A stretch of 64,000 nucleotides of DNA, taken from positions 558,001-622,000 of the forward strand of contig NZ_JABBYO010000002.1 of NCBI RefSeq assembly GCF_012958305.1, read 5' to 3'. The notes under the pieces were generated by a model, which was not told where the DNA came from, made no database searches, and saw only the letters and a program-made list of their open reading frames with translations. The translations under genes were made by a program, and so were the position numbers. This stretch comes from Tautonia rosea (GTDB lineage Bacteria; Planctomycetota; Planctomycetia; Isosphaerales; Isosphaeraceae). Below, one piece after another: positions 19,227 to 28,232 of the stretch; within the stretch, counting starts at the first letter, position 1, and every line of letters starts with the position of its first letter.

Positions 19227-20645
19227 ATGGCAGCAGTCCGATCCTCGGGTCCAAGACGCCCGGAGACCTTATTACAACTCTCCGGAGAACCGGTCTTCCT
19301 GCTCGGGCCGACCGGGCGCTTTCTCTACGTGAATCCCGCGTGGGAGGAACTGACCGGAATCCCCGCCTCGACGGTCCTGGGACGCAACGACGAATCGACG
19401 ATCCAGGCCCCCCATCACTCTGAAGTGCTCGATTGCTTTCATCCCCCGGTCGAGGCGATGGACGGAGTCGCTGTCTCGACGATTGGACGGGTTCAGTGTC
19501 TCGATGGACCGAGGCACTGGCGACGTCTCGAATTTTGGCCCCACCATGACCGAGACGGACGAGTCCTCTTCATTCTTGGTCTGGTCCGGCCCATGGACGA
19601 GGCGTCCCTCGCTCCCGAATCGCCCGGGGCTCGACTCCGGGCGGAGCTCTGGAAACTTCGAGAAGCCTTTGAGCAGCGATTGGGAACGGATTCTCTGATC
19701 GGGTTTGGGCCGGCTCATCGACGATTGATCGATCAGATCGAGGCTGCCGCCGTGGCGAAGGTGCCGGTCTTGATCGTCGGGCCTCCCGGCTCGGGCAAAC
19801 GTCAGGTGGCCTGGACGATCCATTCTCGGGCTGGGCGATCGGATGCTCCCTTCGTGGTGATCGACTGTGCGGCCCTCCCTGCCGAGGTAATCGATCGGGA
19901 ACTCTTTGGGAGTCCCGGGGCTCGATCGAAAGGTCCTGCTCGTCTCAAGATCGACCATGGTAGTCTGGTCCTGAGAGACGTCCTGGAACTCCCTAGAGAT
20001 CTTCAAGCCCGCCTCGCCGAAGCCCTGACGCTTCCCGACTCCCCCCAGGTCCGCGTACTTGCCCTGACAGGGGGTGATCCAGAGGACGCTCTGCGGGAAG
20101 ACCGTCTCAGGTCCGACCTGTTCTACTCCCTTTCGACACTGGTCATCCGCCTCTTGCCGCTTCAGCAGCGCCTGGAGGAGCTTCCCGTTCTGGCTCAGCA
20201 CTTCCTTGATCGGGCCAACCGACGAACCGGGATTCGGCGGCTCGGTTTTCGTCCCGAAGCAATCGAGACCTTGGTGCAATATGATTGGCCGGGAAATCTC
20301 AGCGAGCTGGTCCGGGTCGTCGACTTCGCCCATCAACGGGCAACCACCGAGATGATTGGCCCCGAGCACTTGCCCCCGGACATCCAAGGGCATCTGGGCA
20401 GCGCGTACTTGCCTCCGGCGCAATCCCAGGAGCAATTTCCGCTCGACGCGATGCTCGAACGCCTCGAACGTCGCCTGATCGAACAGGCTTTGCGATCGGC
20501 TCGGGGCAACAAGTCGTTGGCCGCCAAGATGTTGCACATTTCCCGCGCGCGCTTGCATCGCCGCGTTCAGGAACTCGGGCTTGCGGGAGAGCCTGAGGAC
20601 GAGAGCATCTCGCTCTCCGCTCGGGGTGATGCCGATCGTGATTGA
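19227..20645 (+). CDS. PAS-AAA-Fis regulator related to sigma-54 activators, degenerate core
   Basis: About 472 residues from ATG 19227; GTG 19197 is an alternative. A PAS domain (about 18-118: FLLGPTGRFLYVNPAWEELTG) precedes an AAA+ domain (about 155-370) with Walker A GPPGSGKR (185-192), then a Fis-type HTH (about 423-453: RSARGNKSLAAKMLHISRAR). The GAFTGA loop needed to contact sigma-54 is absent: ELFG is followed by SPGARSKGPARLKI. Walker B reads LVLRDV rather than LFLDE. It probably does not activate sigma-54 polymerase in the usual way. lpxB lies downstream. Confidence 0.75.
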   Translation: MAAVRSSGPRRPETLLQLSGEPVFLLGPTGRFLYVNPAWEELTGIPASTVLGRNDESTIQAPHHSEVLDCFHPPVEAMDGVAVSTIGRVQCLDGPRHWRRLEFWPHHDRDGRVLFILGLVRPMDEASLAPESPGARLRAELWKLREAFEQRLGTDSLIGFGPAHRRLIDQIEAAAVAKVPVLIVGPPGSGKRQVAWTIHSRAGRSDAPFVVIDCAALPAEVIDRELFGSPGARSKGPARLKIDHGSLVLRDVLELPRDLQARLAEALTLPDSPQVRVLALTGGDPEDALREDRLRSDLFYSLSTLVIRLLPLQQRLEELPVLAQHFLDRANRRTGIRRLGFRPEAIETLVQYDWPGNLSELVRVVDFAHQRATTEMIGPEHLPPDIQGHLGSAYLPPAQSQEQFPLDAMLERLERRLIEQALRSARGNKSLAAKMLHISRARLHRRVQELGLAGEPEDESISLSARGDADRD

Positions 20646-20768
20646 TCCGACTCGCCGGGCTGGGGGAATGCGTTGCCTGGGGTTCACCCCTGAGCGGTCC
20701 TCTGCTAGCCTGCGGCGAGGGCCAAAGGGATTGGCCCGCGACCGATGCATGGAGGCGAGCGTCGCACA

Positions 20769-21989
20769 ATGCGGATCTTCATCTCCTGCGGTGAGCCGAG
20801 TGGCGACCTGCATGCCGCAAACCTGATCCGGGCGCTTCGTCGCCGTCTACCGGGTGCCCGGTATGTCGGCTTTGGCGGACCCCGGATGGCCGAGGCTGGG
20901 GCGTCGCTGCTTTACCCGCTGGTCAACTTGGCAGTCATGTGGATTGTCCAGGTGATTCTGAATCTCCACGTCTTCGTCGGCCTGCTCCGCCAGGCGGGGC
21001 GTTCCTTCAAAGAGGAACGGCCCGACGCGGTTGTCTTGATCGACAATCCCGGTTTCAACTGGGGAGTGGCCCGCAGGGCCAAGGCGCTTGGAATTCCGGT
21101 CATTTACTTCGTCCCTCCCCAGCTCTGGGCCTGGGCCGGCTGGCGCGTGATCAAGGTGAAGAAGTACGTGGATCACGTCCTCTGCACCTTGCCGTTTGAG
21201 CCCTCATGGTACCGGGACCGAGGTTTTCAAGGGGCCGAGTATGTTGGCCACCCTTACTTCGACGAACTGGCGGATCGGCTACTCGATGACGCCTTTCTGG
21301 CCGAGCAGCGGGCACGATCCGGCCGGGTCGTCGCGTTACTTCCGGGCTCAAGGACGCAGGAAGTCGAACGCAATTTCCCAATGATGCTCCGCGCCGCGGC
21401 CCTTGTGGCCCGGTCGCGACCGGAAGTCCGGTTTGCCGTGGCCTGTTTGCACGATCGGCACCGCGACCGTTGTGCCGAGATGATCGCCGACGAGCCGCTG
21501 GTGGCTGGGCTTCCGATCGAGCTTTATTCCGGTCGGACTCCGGAACTGATCCGACTGGCCGATCTCTGCTGGGCCGTTTCCGGTTCCGTGAGCCTGGAAC
21601 TGATGACCGAGGCCTTGCCGACCGTCGTGGTCTACAAGCTCGGGGCGGCACATCTCTGGCTGGCGAATAAGATTGTCCAGGTCCGCTACATGACTCTGGT
21701 GAATCTGTTGGCCGATGCCGAGCTGATGCCCGAGTATCCCACCTCGGGCGATGTCTCTCAGGAGATGGCCGATCACGCATTGACCTGGCTCAACGATGAG
21801 GCTGAGCGGCTTCGCGTCTCGGAATCACTGGCCGCTTTGCGCGATCGGGTCGTCTTGCCCGGAGCGACCGAGCGCGCGGCTGACCGGATCGCCGCCTTGC
21901 TGACGGCCGATCGTCCGGCCCCTCGTGGTCCTCACCGACCGTTGCGGGTGCCGAGCAGTCAGGACGAGCGCATCGAGCAAACAGGCTGA
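20769..21989 (+). CDS. lpxB: lipid-A-disaccharide synthase
   Basis: 406 residues from ATG 20769 (MRIFISCGEPSGDLHAANL, the family N-terminus). LpxB joins UDP-2,3-diacylglucosamine and lipid X to make the lipid A disaccharide at the inner membrane. The usual segments VVLIDNPGFNW, YFVPPQLWAW, YVGHPYFDEL, LLPGSRTQEVERNFPMML and SGSVSLELMTEALPTVVVYK are all present. GGAGG lies 13 bases upstream, a little far. Its presence implies an outer membrane with lipid A. Other lpx genes are not in the window. Confidence 0.95.
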   Translation: MRIFISCGEPSGDLHAANLIRALRRRLPGARYVGFGGPRMAEAGASLLYPLVNLAVMWIVQVILNLHVFVGLLRQAGRSFKEERPDAVVLIDNPGFNWGVARRAKALGIPVIYFVPPQLWAWAGWRVIKVKKYVDHVLCTLPFEPSWYRDRGFQGAEYVGHPYFDELADRLLDDAFLAEQRARSGRVVALLPGSRTQEVERNFPMMLRAAALVARSRPEVRFAVACLHDRHRDRCAEMIADEPLVAGLPIELYSGRTPELIRLADLCWAVSGSVSLELMTEALPTVVVYKLGAAHLWLANKIVQVRYMTLVNLLADAELMPEYPTSGDVSQEMADHALTWLNDEAERLRVSESLAALRDRVVLPGATERAADRIAALLTADRPAPRGPHRPLRVPSSQDERIEQTG

Positions 21990-22012
21990 CGGCTTCCAAT
22001 GACGACTGGGAG

Positions 22013-23797
22013 TCACCGCGACTCCCGGTCGTTGATCCACTGGCGGAGGGTATTGGCCGGAATCCCGAGGTCCTTTTCCGCGGGTGAAGGCCCTCCGAGC
22101 CAGCTCACGGAGAAGCATCGCCAGAGGTCCTCCCAGAGGGGCAAGGGGAGGGGAGGCTGCCCCTCCTGCCAGTCTCTGCTCTGTTGAACGGCCTCCCAGG
22201 CTCCGGGAAACCGCTCGTCAAACAACGAGTCGGCCACCTGCCGGGCCTCGTCGGCATCAAGGTCCGTCCCCTTCGCCAGAATCTTGGCGGCCAGGGCCCG
22301 CAGTCGGCGTTGCCAGTCATTCTGGGTAGCAGTTGAGGGGGGGCGAGGTGAAGAGGTCGACGCCTGGGACACCAAAGAAGACCGAACTGTCCGCTCGCCA
22401 GCGGAGGCAAAGGGCTCAATCTGCGCCCATTCCAGCTGATCCGCCTCGCGATAGTGACGATAGATGGCCCGCTCCAACACATTGCGTAATTCGCGGCTGT
22501 TGCTTTCCTCAAACCTGAGCGTTTTCAGTCGAGCGACCGCATCGTCGGCCAGTTCAAGATCGACCCCGAGCTCAGCGGAGAGGGTGCGGGTGAGCCATCG
22601 GGCCTGGGCCTCAATGTCTTCCGGACGATCACGGAGCGGAGGGACCGCGACCAGCAATCGCTCGACCCGAGCCAGGAAGGCGACGGGCAATTCCCCTGAC
22701 TGCCGGCGTTCGCGCCAGGGACCCGTTTCGACGGTGAGGACGACGGCACACTCGGCGCGTCGGCGGATTTCCTCTTCCCCAAGCCGACCGTATTCGCCGT
22801 CTTCGAGAAACGAATGCAGGATGGCGGAACAGGCAGGCGGCAACCGATGCACGTCGTCGAGCAGAAGTACTCCCTTGCCGGCCGCGGACACCAGACCGGG
22901 GCGATCTTCCCTCGCATCGGTAAATGCCCCTCGTTTGTGGCCGAAGAGGATGCTCCGAAGCAAGGTTTCGTTGGTGAGTTCGCTGCACGACGCGACGACC
23001 AGAGGGGCCGATCGCCGGTCCGAGGCCGCATGAAACAACTCGGCCAGACCTCGCTTGCCGGTCCCACTCTCGCCGTCGATCAAGAGGCAGGGCAGGGGAC
23101 GCCTCATCCGACTGCCCGAAGGCACGTCCGCCGATCCAATCAACTGGGCCAGATCGAAAAGCTGCGCGATCACCGCGCCAAAACTCTCCGATTGAGAGAT
23201 CAGGCCGCGATCCCCGATTTCCTGAGCAAAGGCTCGGACCGCCGGAACCGCCTGGTGGCGCTCAACGGCTCGAACAACCTGTTCGGCCAGATCATCGGCC
23301 CCTCCCGAGCCGCCCGCCCCCTTACGAATAAACCGATCGCTCGGAAAATCGTCGGGCCGGGGATAGGCTGAGTACAGCAGGCCCTGAACTTCGGGGTGCA
23401 CCCGCGCCGCCTCGGCGACGAAATATTGACCGGCGCGTTGCCCTCCCGCATCATCCGAGAAGCGCTGATCTGAGACCACCGCCGCAAAGGTCTGCTGGTT
23501 CAAGAGCCGCCGAGCCACCTCGAACGATCCTCCCCGTTCCCGAACGAGATGCAGATGGACCTCGAACGGGGATCGGTAGCGGAAAGATGCAACCCGATTG
23601 CTCTCGAAACCATGCGCCGAGACCTTGATCCGCACTGGCCCCCGAGCATCGTCGGGAGCCGCTCCGCGACGGAGTAGCCCGGCAATTTCTCGGCTCTGCG
23701 ACAGGCTGCGTCCCAGTTCCTGCACGAAGCCGGGGACGAGCGATTCGAGGACCCTCGGATCGTCGTCGAGGATCATCACATGCGGAATCCAGGGCAT
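22013..23797 (-). CDS. response-regulator-like sigma-54 activator with enlarged receiver
   Basis: 594 residues from ATG 23797 (MPWIPHVMILDDDPRVLESL). The receiver-like domain has the acidic cluster 11-13, candidate phospho-Asp110 (AVVSDQRF), Ser/Tyr at 142-145 and Lys159. About 55 extra residues lie between the first and third strands. The AAA+ domain has Walker A GESGTGKR (242-249), GAFTDA (290-295, variant of GAFTGA) and Walker B LLLDDV (311-316). After a linker of unusual length comes a short C-terminal HTH (PAEKDLGIPANTLRQWINDR). It converges on lpxB (23 bases between stops). No histidine kinase is adjacent. Confidence 0.8.
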   Translation of the reverse strand: MPWIPHVMILDDDPRVLESLVPGFVQELGRSLSQSREIAGLLRRGAAPDDARGPVRIKVSAHGFESNRVASFRYRSPFEVHLHLVRERGGSFEVARRLLNQQTFAAVVSDQRFSDDAGGQRAGQYFVAEAARVHPEVQGLLYSAYPRPDDFPSDRFIRKGAGGSGGADDLAEQVVRAVERHQAVPAVRAFAQEIGDRGLISQSESFGAVIAQLFDLAQLIGSADVPSGSRMRRPLPCLLIDGESGTGKRGLAELFHAASDRRSAPLVVASCSELTNETLLRSILFGHKRGAFTDAREDRPGLVSAAGKGVLLLDDVHRLPPACSAILHSFLEDGEYGRLGEEEIRRRAECAVVLTVETGPWRERRQSGELPVAFLARVERLLVAVPPLRDRPEDIEAQARWLTRTLSAELGVDLELADDAVARLKTLRFEESNSRELRNVLERAIYRHYREADQLEWAQIEPFASAGERTVRSSLVSQASTSSPRPPSTATQNDWQRRLRALAAKILAKGTDLDADEARQVADSLFDERFPGAWEAVQQSRDWQEGQPPLPLPLWEDLWRCFSVSWLGGPSPAEKDLGIPANTLRQWINDRESR

Positions 23798-24030
23798 CAG
23801 CGAAACCTCGGCCGGGGAGATCAGGCGACGTGCTTCACTGTACCAGACCGATCCGAGGCTTCGCGAGGGTGGCATCGGGCCCTGGCAGAATTCCGCCGAA
23901 GGGTTGGACTCTCTCTCCTTCTCGGATTGCCGAGCATGGTGGACACTTGCAACCTGAGCGTCGCGTGGTACCATCCGATCATGAACACGGCTCAAGGCGA
24001 TGGAGCCGGCCTGTCCCGGCGGGGTGCGTC

Positions 24031-25563
24031 ATGCTCGCCAAGCTCGCGTCGTACACGCTGATCGGGATCGAGGCCGAACCGGTTGAGGTCGAAGTCGATG
24101 TCTCGGCAACTCCGGTACCCAAGACGGTGCTGGTGGGCTTGGCCGAGGCCGCAGTGCGGGAGAGTACCCACCGCGTCGAGCGTGCGCTGGTCAACTCCGG
24201 CTACCGTCGACCTTCCGATCGGGTTGTGATCAATCTCGCCCCCGCGGATCTCAAAAAGGACGCTGGCGGCTTCGACCTGCCGATCGCGCTCGGGCTCTTG
24301 CTGGCCAGTGGCCAGATCAGCCTGGAACGTCTTGGGACGTTTGCCGTGGTCGGCGAGCTGGCCCTGACCGGCGAAACTCGGCCCATCAAGGGGGCACTCG
24401 CAATGGCCCTGCGTGCCCGTCGAGAAGGCCGAACGGGGCTCCTTGTTCCCGCCGCCAACGCCTCCGAGGCTGCGGTGGTCGAGGGACTCGACGTATTCCC
24501 GATCGGCAGCCTGGCCGAGGCCGTCGGATTCCTTTCCGGCCAGCTCGACACGGAGCCAACGGCCGTCGATGTCGACGAGGTCTTCCATCGTGCCGCTCAT
24601 TATGAAGAAGATTTCTCCGACGTGAAGGGCCAGGACGGCGCCAAGCGGGCCTTGCTCATCGCCGCCGCAGGCTCTCATAACTTGTTGATGATCGGACCAC
24701 CGGGCACGGGTAAGACCCTCCTCGCCCGTCGCTTGCCGACCATCATGCCCCCCTTGACGCCGGCCGAAAGTCTTGAAACCACGCGAATTTATAGCGCGAT
24801 GGGATTACTCGGCTCGCAACCCCTGCTCGGCGTTCGTCCGTTCCGATCCCCGCACCATTCGGTCAGTGACGCTGGCCTGGTGGGAGGGGGAAGCACGCCC
24901 CAGCCCGGAGAGATTTCGCTGGCCCACAAGGGCGTCCTGTTCCTCGATGAGCTTCCTGAATTCAACCGCAAAACCCTCGAAGTCCTCCGCCAGCCCCTGG
25001 AAGAAGGCTGCGTGACGATCAGCCGAGCCCTGCGGAGTGTGACCTTCCCGGCCGATTTTGTCCTGGTTGCGGCCATGAATCCGTGCCCGTGCGGCTATCG
25101 CGGCGACCCGCGCAAGGCGTGCAGTTGCTCTCCGCCACAGGTCGAGCGTTACCTGGGAAAGATCAGTGGCCCCTTGCTTGATCGGATCGACCTGCACATT
25201 CACGTTCCGGCGGTGCCGTTTACCCAGCTTGCCGAAGCGCCTCCTGGTCCTGATTCGGCCGAATTCCTGGAAAAGGTCCTCGATGCCCGGGCCCGACAAC
25301 TCGATCGCTTCGGCTCGGCAGGCCCCGGCGTCAACGGTCGAATGACCCCCCGCCAGGTCCGGAAGATTTGCACCTTGAAACCTGAGTCGTCCGCCTTGCT
25401 GAAAGGGGCGATGGAGGAACTCGGACTCTCTGCCCGAGCTCACGATAAGGTCCTCCGCGTCTCCCGGACGCTCGCCGACCTCGAAGGAACCGACGCCATT
25501 GAACCACAGCACGTAGCCGAGGCCGTCGGGTACCGATCACTTGACCGGAGTGTCTGGGCCTGA
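24031..25563 (+). CDS. ComM/YifB-family AAA+ ATPase
   Basis: 510 residues from ATG 24031 (MLAKLASYTLIGIEAEPVEV). N-terminal Lon-protease-like fold (1-170), AAA+ module with Walker A GPPGTGKT, Walker B VLFLDELPEF, and the family motif AMNPCPCGY, then a C-terminal Mg-chelatase domain. ComM is a hexameric helicase that promotes branch migration in natural transformation in some bacteria. Together with the ComEA-like protein at 4.3 kb it hints at DNA uptake ability, but the family is widespread in non-competent species. Confidence 0.93.
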   Translation: MLAKLASYTLIGIEAEPVEVEVDVSATPVPKTVLVGLAEAAVRESTHRVERALVNSGYRRPSDRVVINLAPADLKKDAGGFDLPIALGLLLASGQISLERLGTFAVVGELALTGETRPIKGALAMALRARREGRTGLLVPAANASEAAVVEGLDVFPIGSLAEAVGFLSGQLDTEPTAVDVDEVFHRAAHYEEDFSDVKGQDGAKRALLIAAAGSHNLLMIGPPGTGKTLLARRLPTIMPPLTPAESLETTRIYSAMGLLGSQPLLGVRPFRSPHHSVSDAGLVGGGSTPQPGEISLAHKGVLFLDELPEFNRKTLEVLRQPLEEGCVTISRALRSVTFPADFVLVAAMNPCPCGYRGDPRKACSCSPPQVERYLGKISGPLLDRIDLHIHVPAVPFTQLAEAPPGPDSAEFLEKVLDARARQLDRFGSAGPGVNGRMTPRQVRKICTLKPESSALLKGAMEELGLSARAHDKVLRVSRTLADLEGTDAIEPQHVAEAVGYRSLDRSVWA

Positions 25564-25586
25564 GTTTCAGAAAGGAATCAGGAACA

Positions 25587-26480
25587 ATGAGATCGTTTGT
25601 CTTCGGTGTGGTTGCCTTCCTCAGCCTGGCACCGGTTGCAACGGCACGTCAGGAGCGGACTGCCGAAGTGACCGCCGACATCGTCTACACGACCGTCGAT
25701 GGCCGCGAGTTAAAGCTCGACCTTGCCCAACCGGCGGCCCGATCCGACGCCCGCCCCGCAATCGTTGCCATTCATGGGGGAGCTTGGAGGGCCGGGAACA
25801 AGAGCGACCTGCGGAACCTTCTCGTCGAATTCGCCGAGGCGGGGTACGTGGCCATCTCTCCTGAGTATCGCTTCTGTCCCGAGCACACCTTCCCCGCGCA
25901 GGTCCACGACGTGAAGGCCGCGGTGCGCTGGCTTCGCGCAAATGCCGAGACATACGGCGTCGATCCAGACCGGATCGGAGCGGTTGGCTTCTCGGCCGGA
26001 GGGCATCTGGCGTTGATGCTGGGTCTGACCGACCCGAGCGGCGCTTTGGAAGGACCGGTCCCTGAGGATGCTCCCGCCTCAAATGTTCAGGCCGTGGTCA
26101 ACTTCTTCGGACCGACCGACCTGCTCGCCGAGGATCTGCCGATGATCTCCATCCCCTTGCGCAACGATTTCATCGGCGGAACCCCCGAGGAAAAGCCCGA
26201 GGCAACCGCCGCGGCGTCGCCGATCACCCACGTTTCCAGGGGAGATGCGCCGATCCTCGTCTTCCAGGGGACGGCCGACCCACTCATCCCGACCTCGCAG
26301 GCAACCACCCTGGCCGCTGCCATGGCTGAAGCCGGTGTTCCCGGACGGGTCGAACTGATTGTCGGAGCAGGACACGGGGTCAGCGGTCCGGAGCTTCCTC
26401 GGACCAAGGAAGCGACTTTTGAGTTCTTCGATCTCCATCTCAAGTCCGAGGGAGCAGTCCCCGCGTTCCTCAAGCCTTGA
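25587..26480 (+). CDS. secreted alpha/beta-hydrolase (esterase/lipase-like)
   Basis: 297 residues with a signal peptide (about 1-20, cut near ATA-RQ). The carboxylesterase/BD-FAE-type fold shows the oxyanion motif HGGAW (about 65-69), nucleophile GFSAGG (Ser about 133), acid in GTADPLIPTSQ and His in GAGHGV. Such secreted enzymes in planctomycetes often de-esterify polysaccharides, but the substrate cannot be told from sequence. It begins 23 bases after the ComM gene and may share its transcript. Confidence 0.85.
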   Translation: MRSFVFGVVAFLSLAPVATARQERTAEVTADIVYTTVDGRELKLDLAQPAARSDARPAIVAIHGGAWRAGNKSDLRNLLVEFAEAGYVAISPEYRFCPEHTFPAQVHDVKAAVRWLRANAETYGVDPDRIGAVGFSAGGHLALMLGLTDPSGALEGPVPEDAPASNVQAVVNFFGPTDLLAEDLPMISIPLRNDFIGGTPEEKPEATAAASPITHVSRGDAPILVFQGTADPLIPTSQATTLAAAMAEAGVPGRVELIVGAGHGVSGPELPRTKEATFEFFDLHLKSEGAVPAFLKP

Positions 26481-26498
26481 GGCTCTTGCGAGAAGACG

Positions 26499-26525
26499 GC
26501 CTCGGCTCCGTGTGCGAGCCGAGGC
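26499..26525. terminator. bidirectional hairpin between convergent genes
   Basis: 10-bp perfect stem (26499-26508 with 26516-26525) and 7-base loop, lying between the stop of the esterase gene and the stop of the DUF4432 gene. Confidence 0.5.
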
Positions 26526-26546
26526 ACTCGTTCAGCCCCTTCACGA

Positions 26547-27710
26547 TCAGACGGGAGCGAAGGGTTCGCAAGGATTCGGAAGAATCACCGGAGTCGTTCC
26601 TGCCTGAAGGGCCTTGATCTCGTTCTCAACGGCGGCAATCGCCTCGGCCGAATCGAGGAGTTCGAAGGAGAGTTCCGCGACATGCGATGCTCCCGGAGCG
26701 ATTTCCACAAAGCGTCCCTGTCGACGCTCGAAGTCGCGGGGATTTGGGTAGTTGGTCGCGGGTTCCAGCCCAGTCACATACCCCTCGTTGAGCCCCATCG
26801 TATTCTTCCAGAGGGTGAAACACGGCAGCTGCGACGTGGCAAACCGCAGGACAAACGCCCTGTCTCCCTCGGCGTTTCGAAGCATGACCGCGGTGTGACC
26901 CTCAGGCCCTGCTCCGATCAGCTTGCAGAGATAGACCTGTTCGGCGAAACCGGGATCGGGCGGGCCGAAGGTGTCATGGTGATCGATCCCTTCGGCGGCT
27001 CTTGCCGTTTGGGGCACCACGGTTTCGGCAGCGGCAACGAGTCGGGCACCCGCGTCGAGGTACGGCGGTCCCAGGTTCCAGTGATAAAGGATCACCAGCG
27101 GGGCCGGACGATCCCCAAGATTGACGAACTCGTCGCGGACCTCCACCCGGTTCGATCCCGGGATCGTCGCGTACCGGGTCATCATGCGGAGCTTTGGACC
27201 GAACAGGCGAGCCTCATCGACCTGCCCTGAAACCACAAGTTCATGGGGAGGTTCTTCGGAAACCTCAATCGAAACCTGATGGGCGGGGATGTTCTGGATG
27301 CGGCCGTGCAACCCGTGAGCGAACGGCCCATCAGTTCCCGGCGGACCGTTGTGTTCCAGACCGCAACGCGCAAGCAGTTCATCAAACCCATCGAGCCAGC
27401 CGAACCCCCCCAGCCCGGCAAGATTGACCAGGGCTGGGTGAATCGGGCCATCGCTGATGGGAGAGGACCAACCGACCGGATCTCCCCGGAACTGACCTCG
27501 CCAGAGACCCATGCCTCGAGTCGGCACGATCTCGATCGCCAGGGCTCCGTTCTCGACACGGATCAACTCGACCCCGTTACGGCGACCACCCCGAAGCGTC
27601 CTTTGGCTGATCGACCACGACGCTGATGCGTTGATTCCGAGTGCAGCGGGGGTGATCGTCATTCCCTCGGTCTGCCGTTCACGATTCCGATCATCGAGTT
27701 CAATCCGCAC
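26547..27710 (-). CDS. DUF4432 aldose-epimerase-like protein
   Basis: 387 residues. The fold and motifs match DUF4432, part of the galactose mutarotase superfamily: IVPTRGMGLWRGQFRGDPVG, GGFGWLDGFDELLARCGLEHNG, FAHGLHGRIQN with a candidate catalytic His, and EPATNYPNPRDFERRQGRFV near the end. Members act on or bind sugars in the cytosol; the reaction here is unknown. GTG 27710 is used; ATG 27662 is an inner alternative but has a poorly spaced ribosome-binding site. Confidence 0.8.
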   Translation of the reverse strand: MRIELDDRNRERQTEGMTITPAALGINASASWSISQRTLRGGRRNGVELIRVENGALAIEIVPTRGMGLWRGQFRGDPVGWSSPISDGPIHPALVNLAGLGGFGWLDGFDELLARCGLEHNGPPGTDGPFAHGLHGRIQNIPAHQVSIEVSEEPPHELVVSGQVDEARLFGPKLRMMTRYATIPGSNRVEVRDEFVNLGDRPAPLVILYHWNLGPPYLDAGARLVAAAETVVPQTARAAEGIDHHDTFGPPDPGFAEQVYLCKLIGAGPEGHTAVMLRNAEGDRAFVLRFATSQLPCFTLWKNTMGLNEGYVTGLEPATNYPNPRDFERRQGRFVEIAPGASHVAELSFELLDSAEAIAAVENEIKALQAGTTPVILPNPCEPFAPV

Positions 27711-28232
27711 CAGAATGACTCCGTTGCAGGTGCTTGCCAGGGACGATTGGTCCTGAGGCAGGCTCGAAGAAATGATAACTCTGGACCAGGACCCCGATCG
27801 AGAACCAAAGGCTAACGCACCTCATTGCGACAGAAAAGGGGACAAGGCGTGTGGCATCGTGTTACGTTATCTGCATCGAAGGCTTCTGGTGGAAACGCGG
27901 CAAAGCGATTTCAGAGGTTCGTGTCTCAGACACTTCGCTCAAATCTCTCAATGGAATCCAGGCGAGACATCCCTTCGGTGAACCCTGCTACGCCCCGCGA
28001 CCTGTGAAGAACCTGTTCGCCCATTGGATCGAGCGCAATGGACCTTCGACCATTTCCAGGACCACCGAGTCCCGAGCAATCGGCTTCGAGGATCAGTAAC
28101 GAGGGTCTGAACACCGCAAGCGGCAATTTCGGTCTTCCGATGTTCCGGAAAGAACCAGTCAACCTCGTCATACAATCCGATTGAAGCGTTGCTCCCGTGG
28201 ATGCGGGGAAACGGGAGAAGAGGAGGGATGAT
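27711..28232. other. divergent intergenic region
   Basis: About 520 bases with short frames in all phases but none with domain-like content or a convincing ribosome-binding site. It should hold the promoters of the DUF4432 gene and the next membrane-protein gene. Confidence 0.4.

Noticed and set aside
19272-20813. A 513-codon minus-strand frame opposite the PAS-AAA-Fis gene
   Set aside because: Shadow of a real gene: no start signal, no recognisable domain.
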